Notes under the pieces: generated by a model
The model's input: the letters and a program-made list of their open reading frames with translations, nothing else
The model's database searches: none
What the model was told of the DNA's origin: nothing
Part shown: positions 16,528 through 23,869 of the stretch, piece after piece
Position numbering within the stretch: the first letter of the stretch is position 1
How the letters are laid out: each line of letters begins with the position of its first letter
Made by a program: the position numbers and the translations under genes
Assembly: GCA_023423995.1 (NCBI GenBank)
Contig: JAFAEL010000095.1
Location: forward strand, 1 to 64,000
Length of the DNA: 64,000 bases
From: Pseudomonadota bacterium
Lineage (GTDB): Bacteria; Pseudomonadota; Alphaproteobacteria; Rhizobiales; Beijerinckiaceae
Reading direction: 5' to 3'

Positions 16528-17865
16528 TCAGCTGCCCAGCCGGTCCAGCTCGCGATAGTCGGGAAGGCTCGTGTCGATCGCCTGTCCGGCGACGAGCACC
16601 AGGCGGTCGGATTGCGGCCTAGTGACCAGTTCGCCGAAGGTCCGGGCCGACACGAGGACGAGGTCGGCCGGGCCGCCCTCCCGGATGCTCCCCGCTCCAT
16701 CCAGCCCCGTGATGGCGGCTGCGGCCGGGCCGAGGAGGCGCGCCCAGGGCCGGTCCGAATGGTCGAGGTGGAGGATGCGGGTCGCCTCCCGGAACACTTC
16801 GAGCATGTCGAGATCGCCATAGGCGTAGAAGGGGTCGCGCGTATTGTCGCTCGCGACCGCGACCGCGACGCCCGCCGCATCGAGCTCGTGCAGGGGCGCA
16901 ACGCCCCGCCAGCGCGGGGTGCGGCCACCCTGCCGGTCCTGCAGATACATATTGCACATCGGCAGGGAGACGATCGCGATGCCGGCCTCGCCGACCTTGC
17001 CGATCACGCGCCGACGATCCGCCTCGTCGAAGAGGGCGAGCGAGCAGCAATGGCCGGCCGTGATGCGGCCCTGGAAGCGGTTGCGGAGGGCGGCATCGGC
17101 GATCCGCTCCAGCGACCGGGCGTCGGGCGAGTCGCTCTCGTCGACATGGAAATCGAGACCGAGCCCGTTCGCGGCGACGGCCCCCATCATCCGGTCGAGC
17201 GCGCGGTCGAGCCGCTCGTCCGGCGCCTCGCCCATGAAGGTCAGGCCGCCGAGCACGCCGCCATGGCGGGCCACCGTCTCGACGATGGACCCGAACTGCG
17301 TCTCGTCGCCCTCGACGCATTCGTACGGGAAGAGGGCAACGGCCTGGAGGGCGATCCGCCCGGCCCAGGCCTCCCGCATCTCGGCGAAGACCGGCCAGGT
17401 GATGCCGGTCTGCGGGCCGATGCTGTCGAGATGCGTGCGGATCGCCCCCGTGCCGTGCGCGAAGGCGCAGCGCAGCGCGAAATCCATGCGGGCCCGGACG
17501 TCGTCGGCCGTCCAGCGCGCCTCGCGATCCGCCGCGACCGTCATGCGGGCGCCCAGGAAGGTGCCGTCCGGGTTCGGCGAGCGGGCCGCGATATGTCCCT
17601 TGTCGAGATGCGTGTGCATGTCGACGAAGCGCGGCAGGACGAGGCCGTCGCGCAGGTCGATCGCCGGGATGTCCCCTGCCCCGCCCTCGCCAGGAGGCGC
17701 GATGCGGGCGATCCTGCCGCGCTCGACCACGATGTCGGCTGCCGCAAGCCTGTCCGAGCCGGAGGCGAGCTGCAGCCCGGGCGCGAGGTCGAGGGGGACC
17801 CGAGCATTGGCGATGCGGTAGGCGGCGCCGGTCGGCACGTCTGCCGGGCGGAGGCGGAGGCTCAT
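16528..17865 (-). CDS. CodA-like cytosine deaminase / amidohydrolase
   Basis: A 445-residue amidohydrolase of the CodA branch. Metal-binding motifs are in the right order: VDMHTHLDKGH (about residue 83), FHVDESD with the catalytic-type Glu (about 233), AGHCCSL (about 262) and ASDNTRDPFYAYG with the fourth ligand Asp (about 332). The last three resemble HCDE, GH and D of cytosine deaminase. It probably deaminates or hydrolyses a pyrimidine-like ring. It converges on the creatininase gene and diverges from ridA over 83 bases. True cytosine specificity cannot be claimed. Confidence 0.88.
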   Translation of the reverse strand: MSLRLRPADVPTGAAYRIANARVPLDLAPGLQLASGSDRLAAADIVVERGRIARIAPPGEGGAGDIPAIDLRDGLVLPRFVDMHTHLDKGHIAARSPNPDGTFLGARMTVAADREARWTADDVRARMDFALRCAFAHGTGAIRTHLDSIGPQTGITWPVFAEMREAWAGRIALQAVALFPYECVEGDETQFGSIVETVARHGGVLGGLTFMGEAPDERLDRALDRMMGAVAANGLGLDFHVDESDSPDARSLERIADAALRNRFQGRITAGHCCSLALFDEADRRRVIGKVGEAGIAIVSLPMCNMYLQDRQGGRTPRWRGVAPLHELDAAGVAVAVASDNTRDPFYAYGDLDMLEVFREATRILHLDHSDRPWARLLGPAAAAITGLDGAGSIREGGPADLVLVSARTFGELVTRPQSDRLVLVAGQAIDTSLPDYRELDRLGS

Positions 17866-17948
17866 CGTCGATCCCTGTTGGCGCCGCCTTCTTGGCGCAG
17901 GACCAAGTCGCGAGCTAGCCTGATCGGAGCCTTCGCGGACGCACGCTC

Positions 17949-18338
17949 ATGAACCGACCCGTCAACCCGCCCGCCATCAGGGCGCCCTTCAGCCGCTACA
18001 GCCACGGGGTCCTGGCGCCGGCGGGCGCCGAGATCCTGGTGACGTCCGGGCAGCTCGGGGTCGGGCCGGACGACCTCGTGCCCGAGGATATCGAGGCGCA
18101 ATGCGTTCTCTGCTTCGAGAACCTGTCAGCGATCCTGGCGGAGGCCGGGATGAGCTTTGCGGACGTAATCCGCTTCAACGCCTTCGTGACCGACCGCGCC
18201 TATTTCCCGACCTATGGCGCGGTGCGCAGCCGCTACGTGTCCGGCGAGACCTATGCCTCGACGCTCGTCATCGTGAGCGGCTTCACCCGACCGGAATTCA
18301 AGGTCGAAGTCGAGATCACGGCGGCCCGACTTCCCTGA
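17949..18338 (+). CDS. RidA/YjgF family enamine/imine deaminase
   Basis: A 129-residue RidA-like protein. GILAPAGAEILVTSGQLGVG-type residues near the N-terminus and FVTDRAYFPTYGAVRSRYV in the middle fit the family, as does the C-terminal EVEITAARLP ending. RidA proteins hydrolyse reactive enamines or imines; relatives RutC and others work in pyrimidine or amine catabolism. Placement beside the CodA-like deaminase agrees with that. The catalytic Arg expected near residue 105 in strict RidA is not obvious (FTRPEFKVE), so it may belong to a sister subfamily. Its 3' end overlaps the convergent gene at 18316 by 23 bases. Confidence 0.85.
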   Translation: MNRPVNPPAIRAPFSRYSHGVLAPAGAEILVTSGQLGVGPDDLVPEDIEAQCVLCFENLSAILAEAGMSFADVIRFNAFVTDRAYFPTYGAVRSRYVSGETYASTLVIVSGFTRPEFKVEVEITAARLP

Positions 18339-18675
18339 GGCCGTAGGTCTCGAACGGGATCGCGGCCTCCGGCAGCGGCACGGCCACCTCGGCGAAGACG
18401 ACCGGCAAGGCCGTGTCGTCGCCGCCCGACCGGGCGCCGCCGTTGAGGAGCATGCCGGCGCTCGCCGCGACGAGGCCGAGCGTCCAGGCCGTCAGCGCCG
18501 TGCCGTAGAGCCGCCGGAGGAGCCCCCCGGGCCGCGGGCGCCGTCGGATGGCGCGCAGCCGTCCAGGCTTGAGGACGAGTTCCTCGTCCGGGACGCTCAG
18601 ATCGCGGATGACCGGCCCGCGCTGAAACAGGTTTTCGGGTCGTCGTACCAAGGCGAGACACTCCGTCGTGTTCAC
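18316..18675 (-). CDS. Small single-pass membrane protein, unknown
   Basis: A 119-residue protein with one predicted membrane segment (LTAWTLGLVAASAGMLL, about residues 61-77) preceded by a basic, Arg/Pro-rich cytoplasmic part (RAIRRRPRPGG). The start is a GTG at 18675 with AAGG unusually close. No family is recognised. The last codons overlap the end of the convergent ridA-like gene. It might be a real small inner-membrane protein or a chance frame; the hydrophobic segment and the absence of any other gene here favour the former. Confidence 0.5.
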   Translation of the reverse strand: MNTTECLALVRRPENLFQRGPVIRDLSVPDEELVLKPGRLRAIRRRPRPGGLLRRLYGTALTAWTLGLVAASAGMLLNGGARSGGDDTALPVVFAEVAVPLPEAAIPFETYGLREVGPP

Positions 18676-18708
18676 CTTGTCGTTGTGCAGCGACCGTGCC
18701 GGGCGCGG

Positions 18709-19623
18709 TTAACCACTTGTTAACGCTGACAATAGGGCGGCGAGGTTGTGCCGCATCATGCCGATATAGCTCGCGGCCGGCTCTCCGGGCGCCGCGAGTG
18801 CGTCGGAATAGAGCCGCCCGCCGAGCCGCGCCCCGCCCTCGGCCGCGATGCGGGAAGCAAGACGCCCGTCCGAGACGTTCTCGAGAAATACCGCCGGAAT
18901 CTTCTTCGCCCTGATCTGGCGGATGATGCGCGCGACGTCGGCCGCGCTCGGCTCGCCTCCGGCCGAGACGCCCTGCGGCGCCGTGAAGGCGATGCCGTAG
19001 GCGCGGGTGAAATAGCCGAAGGCCTCGTGCGTGCTGATCACCTCGCGCCGGGCGGGCGGGATCGCCGCGATGCCGGTCCGGATGTCGCGATCGAGTTCGT
19101 CGAGTTGCGCAAGATAGCGCGCCGCATTCGCCTCGTAGGCCGGGCGTCCCTCCGGGTCGATCCGCGCAAGGCCGTCCCGGATGTTGGCGACGTAGAGCTT
19201 GGCGTTGGCGACATCCTGCCAGGCATGCGGGTCGACGTCATGGGCGTGCCCGTCATGCGCGTGCCCTCCCTGCGCGCCGTCCTTGAGCGGCGAGACGCCC
19301 GTCGAGGCCGTGAGCACCGCTGCGGACTTGGAGCCCGAGGATCGCACCAGGCGGTCCATCCAGCCCTCGAGCCCGAGCCCGTTCACGACCACGAGGCGCG
19401 CCTCCTTGAGGCGGCGCGCGTCGGCGGGCGACGGCTGGAAGGAATGAAGATCCGTGTCCGGCCCGACCAGGGCCGAGACCTCGACCCGGTCGCCCCCGAC
19501 CTCCCGGACGAAATCAGCCAGGATGGAGAAGCTCGCGACCACCGGGACTTTCCCCTCGGCAGCCAGGCTCGGTGCGGGCCCGAGCGCAAGAATGGCTAGG
19601 AGGGCGAGGACGAGACGCAGCAT
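18709..19623 (-). CDS. znuA: Zinc ABC transporter substrate-binding protein ZnuA
   Basis: A 304-residue periplasmic metal-binding protein of cluster A-I. It has a signal peptide (MLRLVLALLAILALG, cleavage after SLAA), the first ligand region PDTDLHSFQPSPADA and a His/Asp-rich loop GGHAHDGHAHDVDPHAWQD (about residues 119-137), typical of zinc-specific ZnuA. Later ligands lie around STHEAFGYFTRAYGI. I use the ATG at 19623 (GGGA upstream) because a start at 19662 would fall inside the Zur-like palindrome. No znuB or znuC is in the window, so the permease and ATPase must be elsewhere. Confidence 0.92.
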   Translation of the reverse strand: MLRLVLALLAILALGPAPSLAAEGKVPVVASFSILADFVREVGGDRVEVSALVGPDTDLHSFQPSPADARRLKEARLVVVNGLGLEGWMDRLVRSSGSKSAAVLTASTGVSPLKDGAQGGHAHDGHAHDVDPHAWQDVANAKLYVANIRDGLARIDPEGRPAYEANAARYLAQLDELDRDIRTGIAAIPPARREVISTHEAFGYFTRAYGIAFTAPQGVSAGGEPSAADVARIIRQIRAKKIPAVFLENVSDGRLASRIAAEGGARLGGRLYSDALAAPGEPAASYIGMMRHNLAALLSALTSG

Positions 19624-19660
19624 GCAGGATTCCCAGGCTCGCCGCGCGAGCGAACTAAGC

Positions 19661-19679
19661 AATGTTATTTCGTAACATT
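19661..19679. promoter_or_regulatory. Zur-like operator upstream of znuA
   Basis: Perfect 7-base inverted repeat AATGTTA-TTTCG-TAACATT, 38 bases upstream of the znuA start. Its shape matches Fur-family (Zur) boxes of alphaproteobacteria, which contain TGTTAT and ATAACA half-sites. Position and target gene make zinc-dependent repression likely. Confidence 0.7.
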
Positions 19680-19773
19680 CGATGGATCAAGAACCCTTCG
19701 GGGATGAGGATCTCCGGTGCGGGCGGATAAACCGGTCCGGCTGACGCGGGAGGGCGCCGCGCGCAGCGCCCGC

Positions 19774-20034
19774 TCACCACCAGCCGAGCTGGAACCCGAG
19801 CCACCACACGAGGCCCGCGGCCACCACGACCGAGATGGCGCGGCCGATGCGGCGGCCCCAGAGTTCGATCGGGTCGGTACCGCCGCCCTCCGCTTCCCCG
19901 ATGGCGTCACGGCCGGCGAAATGGTCCCCGGTTCGCCGCGCGACCCGCGCGAGCGAAGACGTGCCAACGGTCTCGCTGTCCCGCCGGACGCGCTCCAGCG
20001 CCTCCCGGCTTTCCTCTTCCCGATCCTGGTTCAC
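19774..20034 (-). CDS. Small C-tail-anchored membrane protein, unknown
   Basis: An 86-residue protein with a charged N-terminal half (NQDREEESREALERVRRDSE) and one hydrophobic segment at the very C-terminus (AISVVVAAGLVWWLGFQLGWW in two parts), which would anchor it by its tail in the inner membrane. No family is recognised. It lies upstream of the znuA operator on the same strand with a 94-base gap, so it is probably a separate transcript. Confidence rests on the clear segregation of charged and hydrophobic residues. Confidence 0.5.
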   Translation of the reverse strand: MNQDREEESREALERVRRDSETVGTSSLARVARRTGDHFAGRDAIGEAEGGGTDPIELWGRRIGRAISVVVAAGLVWWLGFQLGWW

Positions 20035-20135
20035 GGCTCACCTGCCTGGCATGGCGATGCCTGTTCGAGGGAACGCACTCTTTCCTGAGCCGTTCGGGTC
20101 CGCAACCGGACATCCCGGTGGATGGAGCTTATCGA

Positions 20136-20393
20136 ATGCTGAGACATGCACTCGCCGCGTCGGCGATCCTCTTTGGGCTGACCGTCGGCGCGAACGCCCT
20201 CCCGGTCGCGCCGCAAGGCATGGCGGCAGAGGCGCCGATCGTAGAGGTGCAGGGCCGTCACCATGGCCGGCATCATGGCTGGCGCGGCCACCCCAAGCGG
20301 CACCACGGCTGGCATCGTGGCCACCATCGCGGCTGGCAGAAGCACCACCGCAGGCATCACTACCGGCACCATCACCGCCGGCACTGGTACTGA
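20136..20393 (+). CDS. Small secreted His/Arg-rich protein
   Basis: An 85-residue protein with a signal peptide (LRHALAASAILFGLTVGANA, cleavage near ANA-LP) followed by a mature part dominated by His, Arg, Gly and Trp (RHHGRHHGWRGHPKRHH and HHYRHHHRRHWY). More than a third of the last 45 residues are His. It would be periplasmic or secreted and could bind zinc, nickel or copper; that is inference from composition. Small proteins of this kind are frequent and unnamed in Methylobacteriaceae. It lies 0.5 kb from znuA but is transcribed away from it. Confidence 0.65.
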   Translation: MLRHALAASAILFGLTVGANALPVAPQGMAAEAPIVEVQGRHHGRHHGWRGHPKRHHGWHRGHHRGWQKHHRRHHYRHHHRRHWY

Positions 20394-20425
20394 GCGGGCG
20401 GGGCGGCCGAGGCCGCCCCTTCCCC

Positions 20426-21841
20426 TTACCGGAAGGTCCGGACGTCCACGAAGCGCCCGGCGATCGCGGCCGCTGCCGCCATGGCGGGCGAGACGAGATG
20501 CGTGCGGCCCTTGTGGCCCTGCCGGCCCTCGAAGTTGCGGTTCGACGTGGAGGCGCAGCGCTCCTCCGGAGCCAGCCTGTCGGCGTTCATGGCCAGGCAC
20601 ATGGAGCAGCCCGGCTCGCGCCAGGCAAAGCCGGCCGACTTGAAGATCCGGTCGAGCCCCTCGGCTTCGGCCTGCATCTTCACCACGCCCGAACCCGGGA
20701 CGATCCAGGCCTCGACGGAGGGATGCACCGTCATGCCCTCGACGACCTTCGCGGCCTCGCGCAGGTCCTCGATCCGGCTGTTGGTGCAGGAGCCGATGAA
20801 GACACGGTCGATCGTGATGTCCGTGACCTTCGTGCCGGGCTTCAGGCCCATGTACTCGAGGGCCCGCTTCTTCGACAGGCGCGTGTTCTCGTCCGTGATC
20901 CCGTCCGGATCCGGCACGAAGCCGTTGATCGAGACGACATCCTCGGGGCTCGTGCCCCAGGTGACGAGCGGCGGCAGGCTGGAGGCGTCCAGCCTGATCT
21001 CACGGTCGAAATGCGCCCCCTCGTCGGACGGCAGCGTCCGCCAGAAGCGCACGGCCTCGTCCCAGGCATGGCCCTTCGGGGCCTTCGGGCGATCCTTCAG
21101 ATAGGCGAATGTGATCTCGTCGGGCGCCACCATGCCGGCGCGCGCGCCGCCCTCGATCGACATGTTGCAGAGGGTCATGCGGCCCTCCATCGAGAGCGCC
21201 CGGATGGCCTCGCCGGCATATTCGATGACGTGGCCGGTGCCGCCCGCGGTGCCGATCTCGCCGATGATGGCGAGGGCGATGTCCTTGGCGGTGACGCCGG
21301 CCGGGGCGCGCCCGTCGACGGTCACGCGCATGTTCTTCATCTTCTTCTGGATCAGCGTCTGGGTGGCGAGGACGTGCTCCACCTCCGAGGTGCCGATGCC
21401 ATGCGCCAGCGACCCGAAGGCGCCATGCGTCGAGGTGTGGCTGTCGCCGCAGACGATCGTCTGGCCCGGCAGCGTGAAGCCCTGCTCCGGCCCGATGACG
21501 TGGACGATGCCCTGCCGAACGTCGAGCTCGTTGTAGTACTCGATGCCGAATTCCTGGACGTTCTCGGCGAGCGCCGCGATCTGCTGGGCGGATTCCGGAT
21601 CGTCGATCCCGGTATGGCGGTCACCCGTGGTGACGTTGTGGTCGACGACCGCGAGCGTCTTCTCCGGCGCATGGACGCGCCGCTTCGCCACGCGCAGGCC
21701 CTCGAAGGCCTGGGGCGAGGTCACCTCATGGACGAGGTGGCGGTCGATATAGAGGAGGCAGGTCCCGTCGGGCTGGCGATCGATGACGTGATCGTCCCAG
21801 ATCTTGTCGTAGAGCGTGCGGGGACCGTTTGTTGCAGACAT
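20426..21841 (-). CDS. leuC: 3-isopropylmalate dehydratase large subunit
   Basis: A 471-residue aconitase-family protein. [13 protein letters not shown] and [19 protein letters not shown] carry the three cysteines that hold the 4Fe-4S cluster, and [13 protein letters not shown] is the substrate-binding block. With LeuD it isomerises 2- to 3-isopropylmalate in leucine biosynthesis in the cytoplasm. The start [19 protein letters not shown] at 21841 matches the family; an upstream start would add 19 unrelated residues. leuD and leuB are not in the window. The 272-base gap upstream holds its promoter and a possible 42-codon frame (21920-22048). Confidence 0.96.
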   Translation of the reverse strand: MSATNGPRTLYDKIWDDHVIDRQPDGTCLLYIDRHLVHEVTSPQAFEGLRVAKRRVHAPEKTLAVVDHNVTTGDRHTGIDDPESAQQIAALAENVQEFGIEYYNELDVRQGIVHVIGPEQGFTLPGQTIVCGDSHTSTHGAFGSLAHGIGTSEVEHVLATQTLIQKKMKNMRVTVDGRAPAGVTAKDIALAIIGEIGTAGGTGHVIEYAGEAIRALSMEGRMTLCNMSIEGGARAGMVAPDEITFAYLKDRPKAPKGHAWDEAVRFWRTLPSDEGAHFDREIRLDASSLPPLVTWGTSPEDVVSINGFVPDPDGITDENTRLSKKRALEYMGLKPGTKVTDITIDRVFIGSCTNSRIEDLREAAKVVEGMTVHPSVEAWIVPGSGVVKMQAEAEGLDRIFKSAGFAWREPGCSMCLAMNADRLAPEERCASTSNRNFEGRQGHKGRTHLVSPAMAAAAAIAGRFVDVRTFR

Positions 21842-22069
21842 CGTGGTGACCTCGAGAACAGGGAGAGCGGCACTTCGAGCACGCTCGGGACAGGGCACAG
21901 TCGCGCCTGGTGCGCGTCGTCAGACTGAGCGTCTAAGGTCCGCGAGGATCGCCGCCGTGAACCGGCCGAAGAACCTGGACGGCAGGCGCGCGTGGTCGTG
22001 GAGCACCACGAGCCCCGGAGCGATGCGCGCTACCGTCCTTGAAGCCATTCCAGATATCTAATCCGAATG

Positions 22070-22096
22070 CCTGCGCGCGGCAATGCGGCGCGCAGG
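22070..22096 (-). terminator. Stem-loop downstream of the AhpD-like gene
   Basis: Perfect 9-base arms CCTGCGCGC and GCGCGCAGG with a 9-base loop, starting 18 bases after the stop of the minus-strand gene at 22114. No T-run follows, so it is a candidate rather than a certain terminator. Confidence 0.4.
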
Positions 22097-22113
22097 CCTC
22101 CGCGCCTCCCGCT

Positions 22114-22575
22114 TCACGCGGCCGGCGCGACCTTGTCGACGGGATGCTGGGAGCGGAAGCCCACGGCGAGGCGGTTCCAGACATTGATGGTCGCGATGGC
22201 CACCGTCAGCTTGACGATGTCCTCGTCGGTGAAGTGCTCGCGCAGGGCGGCGTATTCCTCGTCCGGCGCGCCCGTGTCGGCCAGGAGGGTCACGGCCTCC
22301 GTCCAGGCGAGGAGCGCCCGCTCCCGCGCATCGTAGACGGGGGATTCCTGCCAAACGCAGAGGAGGTTGATCCACTGCTCGCTCAATCCGTCGTGGCGCG
22401 CCTCCTTCGAGTGCATGTCGACGCAATAGGCGCAGCCGTTGATCTGGGAGGCGCGAAGCTTGACGAGGTGGACGAAGCGGCGCTCCAGCCCGCTTTTCTG
22501 GACATAGGTTTCGAGGCCGAGCACGGCCTTGTACGCGTCGGGCACGATCTTCCCGTAGACAAGACGCTCATGCAT
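22114..22575 (-). CDS. Carboxymuconolactone decarboxylase family (AhpD-like) protein
   Basis: A 153-residue AhpD-like protein with the redox motif NGCAYCVDMHSKEARHD (CxxC followed by His, about residues 48-64), the signature of alkylhydroperoxidase-type members. Such proteins act as thiol-dependent peroxidases or disulfide reductants. The ATG at 22575 has GAGGAGACC upstream. It is 23 bases downstream of the Rrf2 regulator on the same strand, so the two form an operon controlled from the palindrome at 23101. A role in peroxide or nitrosative defence is inferred from that pairing. Confidence 0.9.
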   Translation of the reverse strand: MHERLVYGKIVPDAYKAVLGLETYVQKSGLERRFVHLVKLRASQINGCAYCVDMHSKEARHDGLSEQWINLLCVWQESPVYDARERALLAWTEAVTLLADTGAPDEEYAALREHFTDEDIVKLTVAIATINVWNRLAVGFRSQHPVDKVAPAA

Positions 22576-22598
22576 TGATGGTCTCCTCGCGAGGCGCC

Positions 22599-23090
22599 TC
22601 AGGATCGCTGGTTCCGGGCGAGGAAGGCGCAACCCCTCGCCGCGATGGCCCCATCGTCGACCGCCGCCAGATCCTCCAGGAGATCGGCCAGCGTGACTCC
22701 CTTCAACTCGGCCCGGTAGGCGCGCTCCGCCTTGAGCATGGCGACCTTGATGCCGCATGGCGCCTTGAAATACCGGCCGGGGAGCGGGTTCGGTCCGCGC
22801 TGGCGGATCTCGGCGCAGCGGAAGGCAGGCTCGCTCCCCTCGACCGCAAGCACGATGTCGAGCAGCGAGATTTCCTTCGGGGCGCGCGCGAGGCAATAGC
22901 CGCCCTTCGGGCCCGGAACGGTCCTGAGGATGCCGGCGCGCGAAAGCCCCTGGAGGTGCTTGAGCAGGTAGCTCGGCGAGACCCCGTGGAACTCGGCGAG
23001 GGCGGCGGCCGAGAGGACGGCCCCTGGCTCCAGCCCCGTCATCATGGCCGCGCAGTGGATCGCCTGCTCGACGCCGTCGCTGAGTTTCAC
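22599..23090 (-). CDS. Rrf2 family transcriptional regulator
   Basis: A 163-residue Rrf2/IscR/NsrR-type regulator. The winged helix includes AAALAEFHGVSPSYLLKHLQ and RTVPGPKGGYCLA. Cysteines at FRCAEI, APCGIKV and RGCAFLA could form a sensor site, but their spacing differs from the compact three-Cys IscR cluster site. I prefer the GTG at 23090, giving MKLSDGVEQAIHC, which matches the typical short N-terminus and has AGGG six bases upstream. Starting at 23120 would encode MSFIHDL from the operator palindrome and lacks a ribosome site. It probably regulates itself and the downstream AhpD-like gene. Confidence 0.88.
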   Translation of the reverse strand: MKLSDGVEQAIHCAAMMTGLEPGAVLSAAALAEFHGVSPSYLLKHLQGLSRAGILRTVPGPKGGYCLARAPKEISLLDIVLAVEGSEPAFRCAEIRQRGPNPLPGRYFKAPCGIKVAMLKAERAYRAELKGVTLADLLEDLAAVDDGAIAARGCAFLARNQRS

Positions 23091-23100
23091 CGCAGGCCCT

Positions 23101-23129
23101 AAATCATGGATAAAAGACATCCATGATTT
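23101..23129. promoter_or_regulatory. Rrf2 operator, perfect 11-base inverted repeat
   Basis: AAATCATGGAT-N7-ATCCATGATTT, perfect arms, ending 11 bases before the GTG start of the Rrf2 gene. The location and symmetry are those of an autoregulatory operator. It sits between that gene and the rplS terminator. Confidence 0.75.
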
Positions 23130-23151
23130 GGAGCCGAGGTCAACCGGGCAA

Positions 23152-23178
23152 CAAAAAAGCCGCCTTGCGGCGGCTTTC
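23152..23178 (-). terminator. rplS: Rho-independent terminator of rplS
   Basis: On the minus strand AAAGCCGCC-GCAA-GGCGGCTTT is followed by TTTGTTGC, a standard intrinsic terminator with 9-base arms, 25 bases beyond the rplS stop. Confidence 0.85.
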
Positions 23179-23202
23179 GTGGAGGCGTCCTGGCCGGGCC
23201 GA

Positions 23203-23607
23203 TTACTCGGCGGCTGCCGGCGCCTGGGCCTTGGCGTTCTGGTTGCTCGCGCGGCGGTCGGTGCGCTCGGCGATACGGGCCGACTTACCGCGGCGGTCGC
23301 GCAGGTAGTACAGCTTCGCGCGGCGAACCTTGCCCCGGCGCACGACCTTGATCGAGTCGATCACCGGCGAATAGACCGGGAACACGCGCTCGACGCCCTC
23401 GCCGTAGGAGATCTTGCGGACCGTGAAGGACTCGTTCAGCCCGCCGCCCGAACGCGCGATGCACACGCCCTCGTAGGCCTGCACGCGGGTGCGCTCGCCT
23501 TCGCGGACCTTCACGTTGACGATGACAGTATCGCCGGGTTCGAAATCCGGGATCGTCTTGCCGAGGGCGGCGATCTGCTCGCGCTCGAGCTGCTCGATGA
23601 TGTTCAT
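23203..23607 (-). CDS. rplS: 50S ribosomal protein L19
   Basis: A 134-residue L19 protein: [19 protein letters not shown] at the N-terminus, [16 protein letters not shown] and [17 protein letters not shown] in the core, and [18 protein letters not shown] near the end. L19 lies at the interface of the ribosomal subunits. The C-terminal tail ([13 protein letters not shown]) is a family-typical variable extension. It stands alone here with its own terminator; trmD, its partner in many bacteria, is not adjacent on this side of the window. Confidence 0.97.
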   Translation of the reverse strand: MNIIEQLEREQIAALGKTIPDFEPGDTVIVNVKVREGERTRVQAYEGVCIARSGGGLNESFTVRKISYGEGVERVFPVYSPVIDSIKVVRRGKVRRAKLYYLRDRRGKSARIAERTDRRASNQNAKAQAPAAAE

Positions 23608-23772
23608 GGCGAAAAACCTCTACTGGCGGGCGACGTCGTCATCCCGCAGGATTTCAGCATCCTGTTGTGAATTGCCCGCCGCCATATCCGAAGACGGCCC
23701 GGCTGTCGAGCGAATTCGGGCGGCGATGACCGGCCTACGACTTTCTTCGCACGGCGAAAGACCGCTATGCCG

Positions 23773-23802
23773 CAGACAAGCGGGGCTGGACCGGCTTGTC
23801 TG
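23773..23802. promoter_or_regulatory. Inverted repeat upstream of the peptide-transporter operon
   Basis: Perfect 9-base arms CAGACAAGC and GCTTGTCTG separated by 12 bases, ending 67 bases before the binding-protein start and in the divergent region shared with rplS. It may be an operator or a leader hairpin of the transporter operon. Confidence 0.45.
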
Positions 23803-23869
23803 AGACGTTCTAAATTCCCCGCCCAGGCTGGCACCTCCGATCGGTGACGGCTCTCGGAGATCCCATCGC

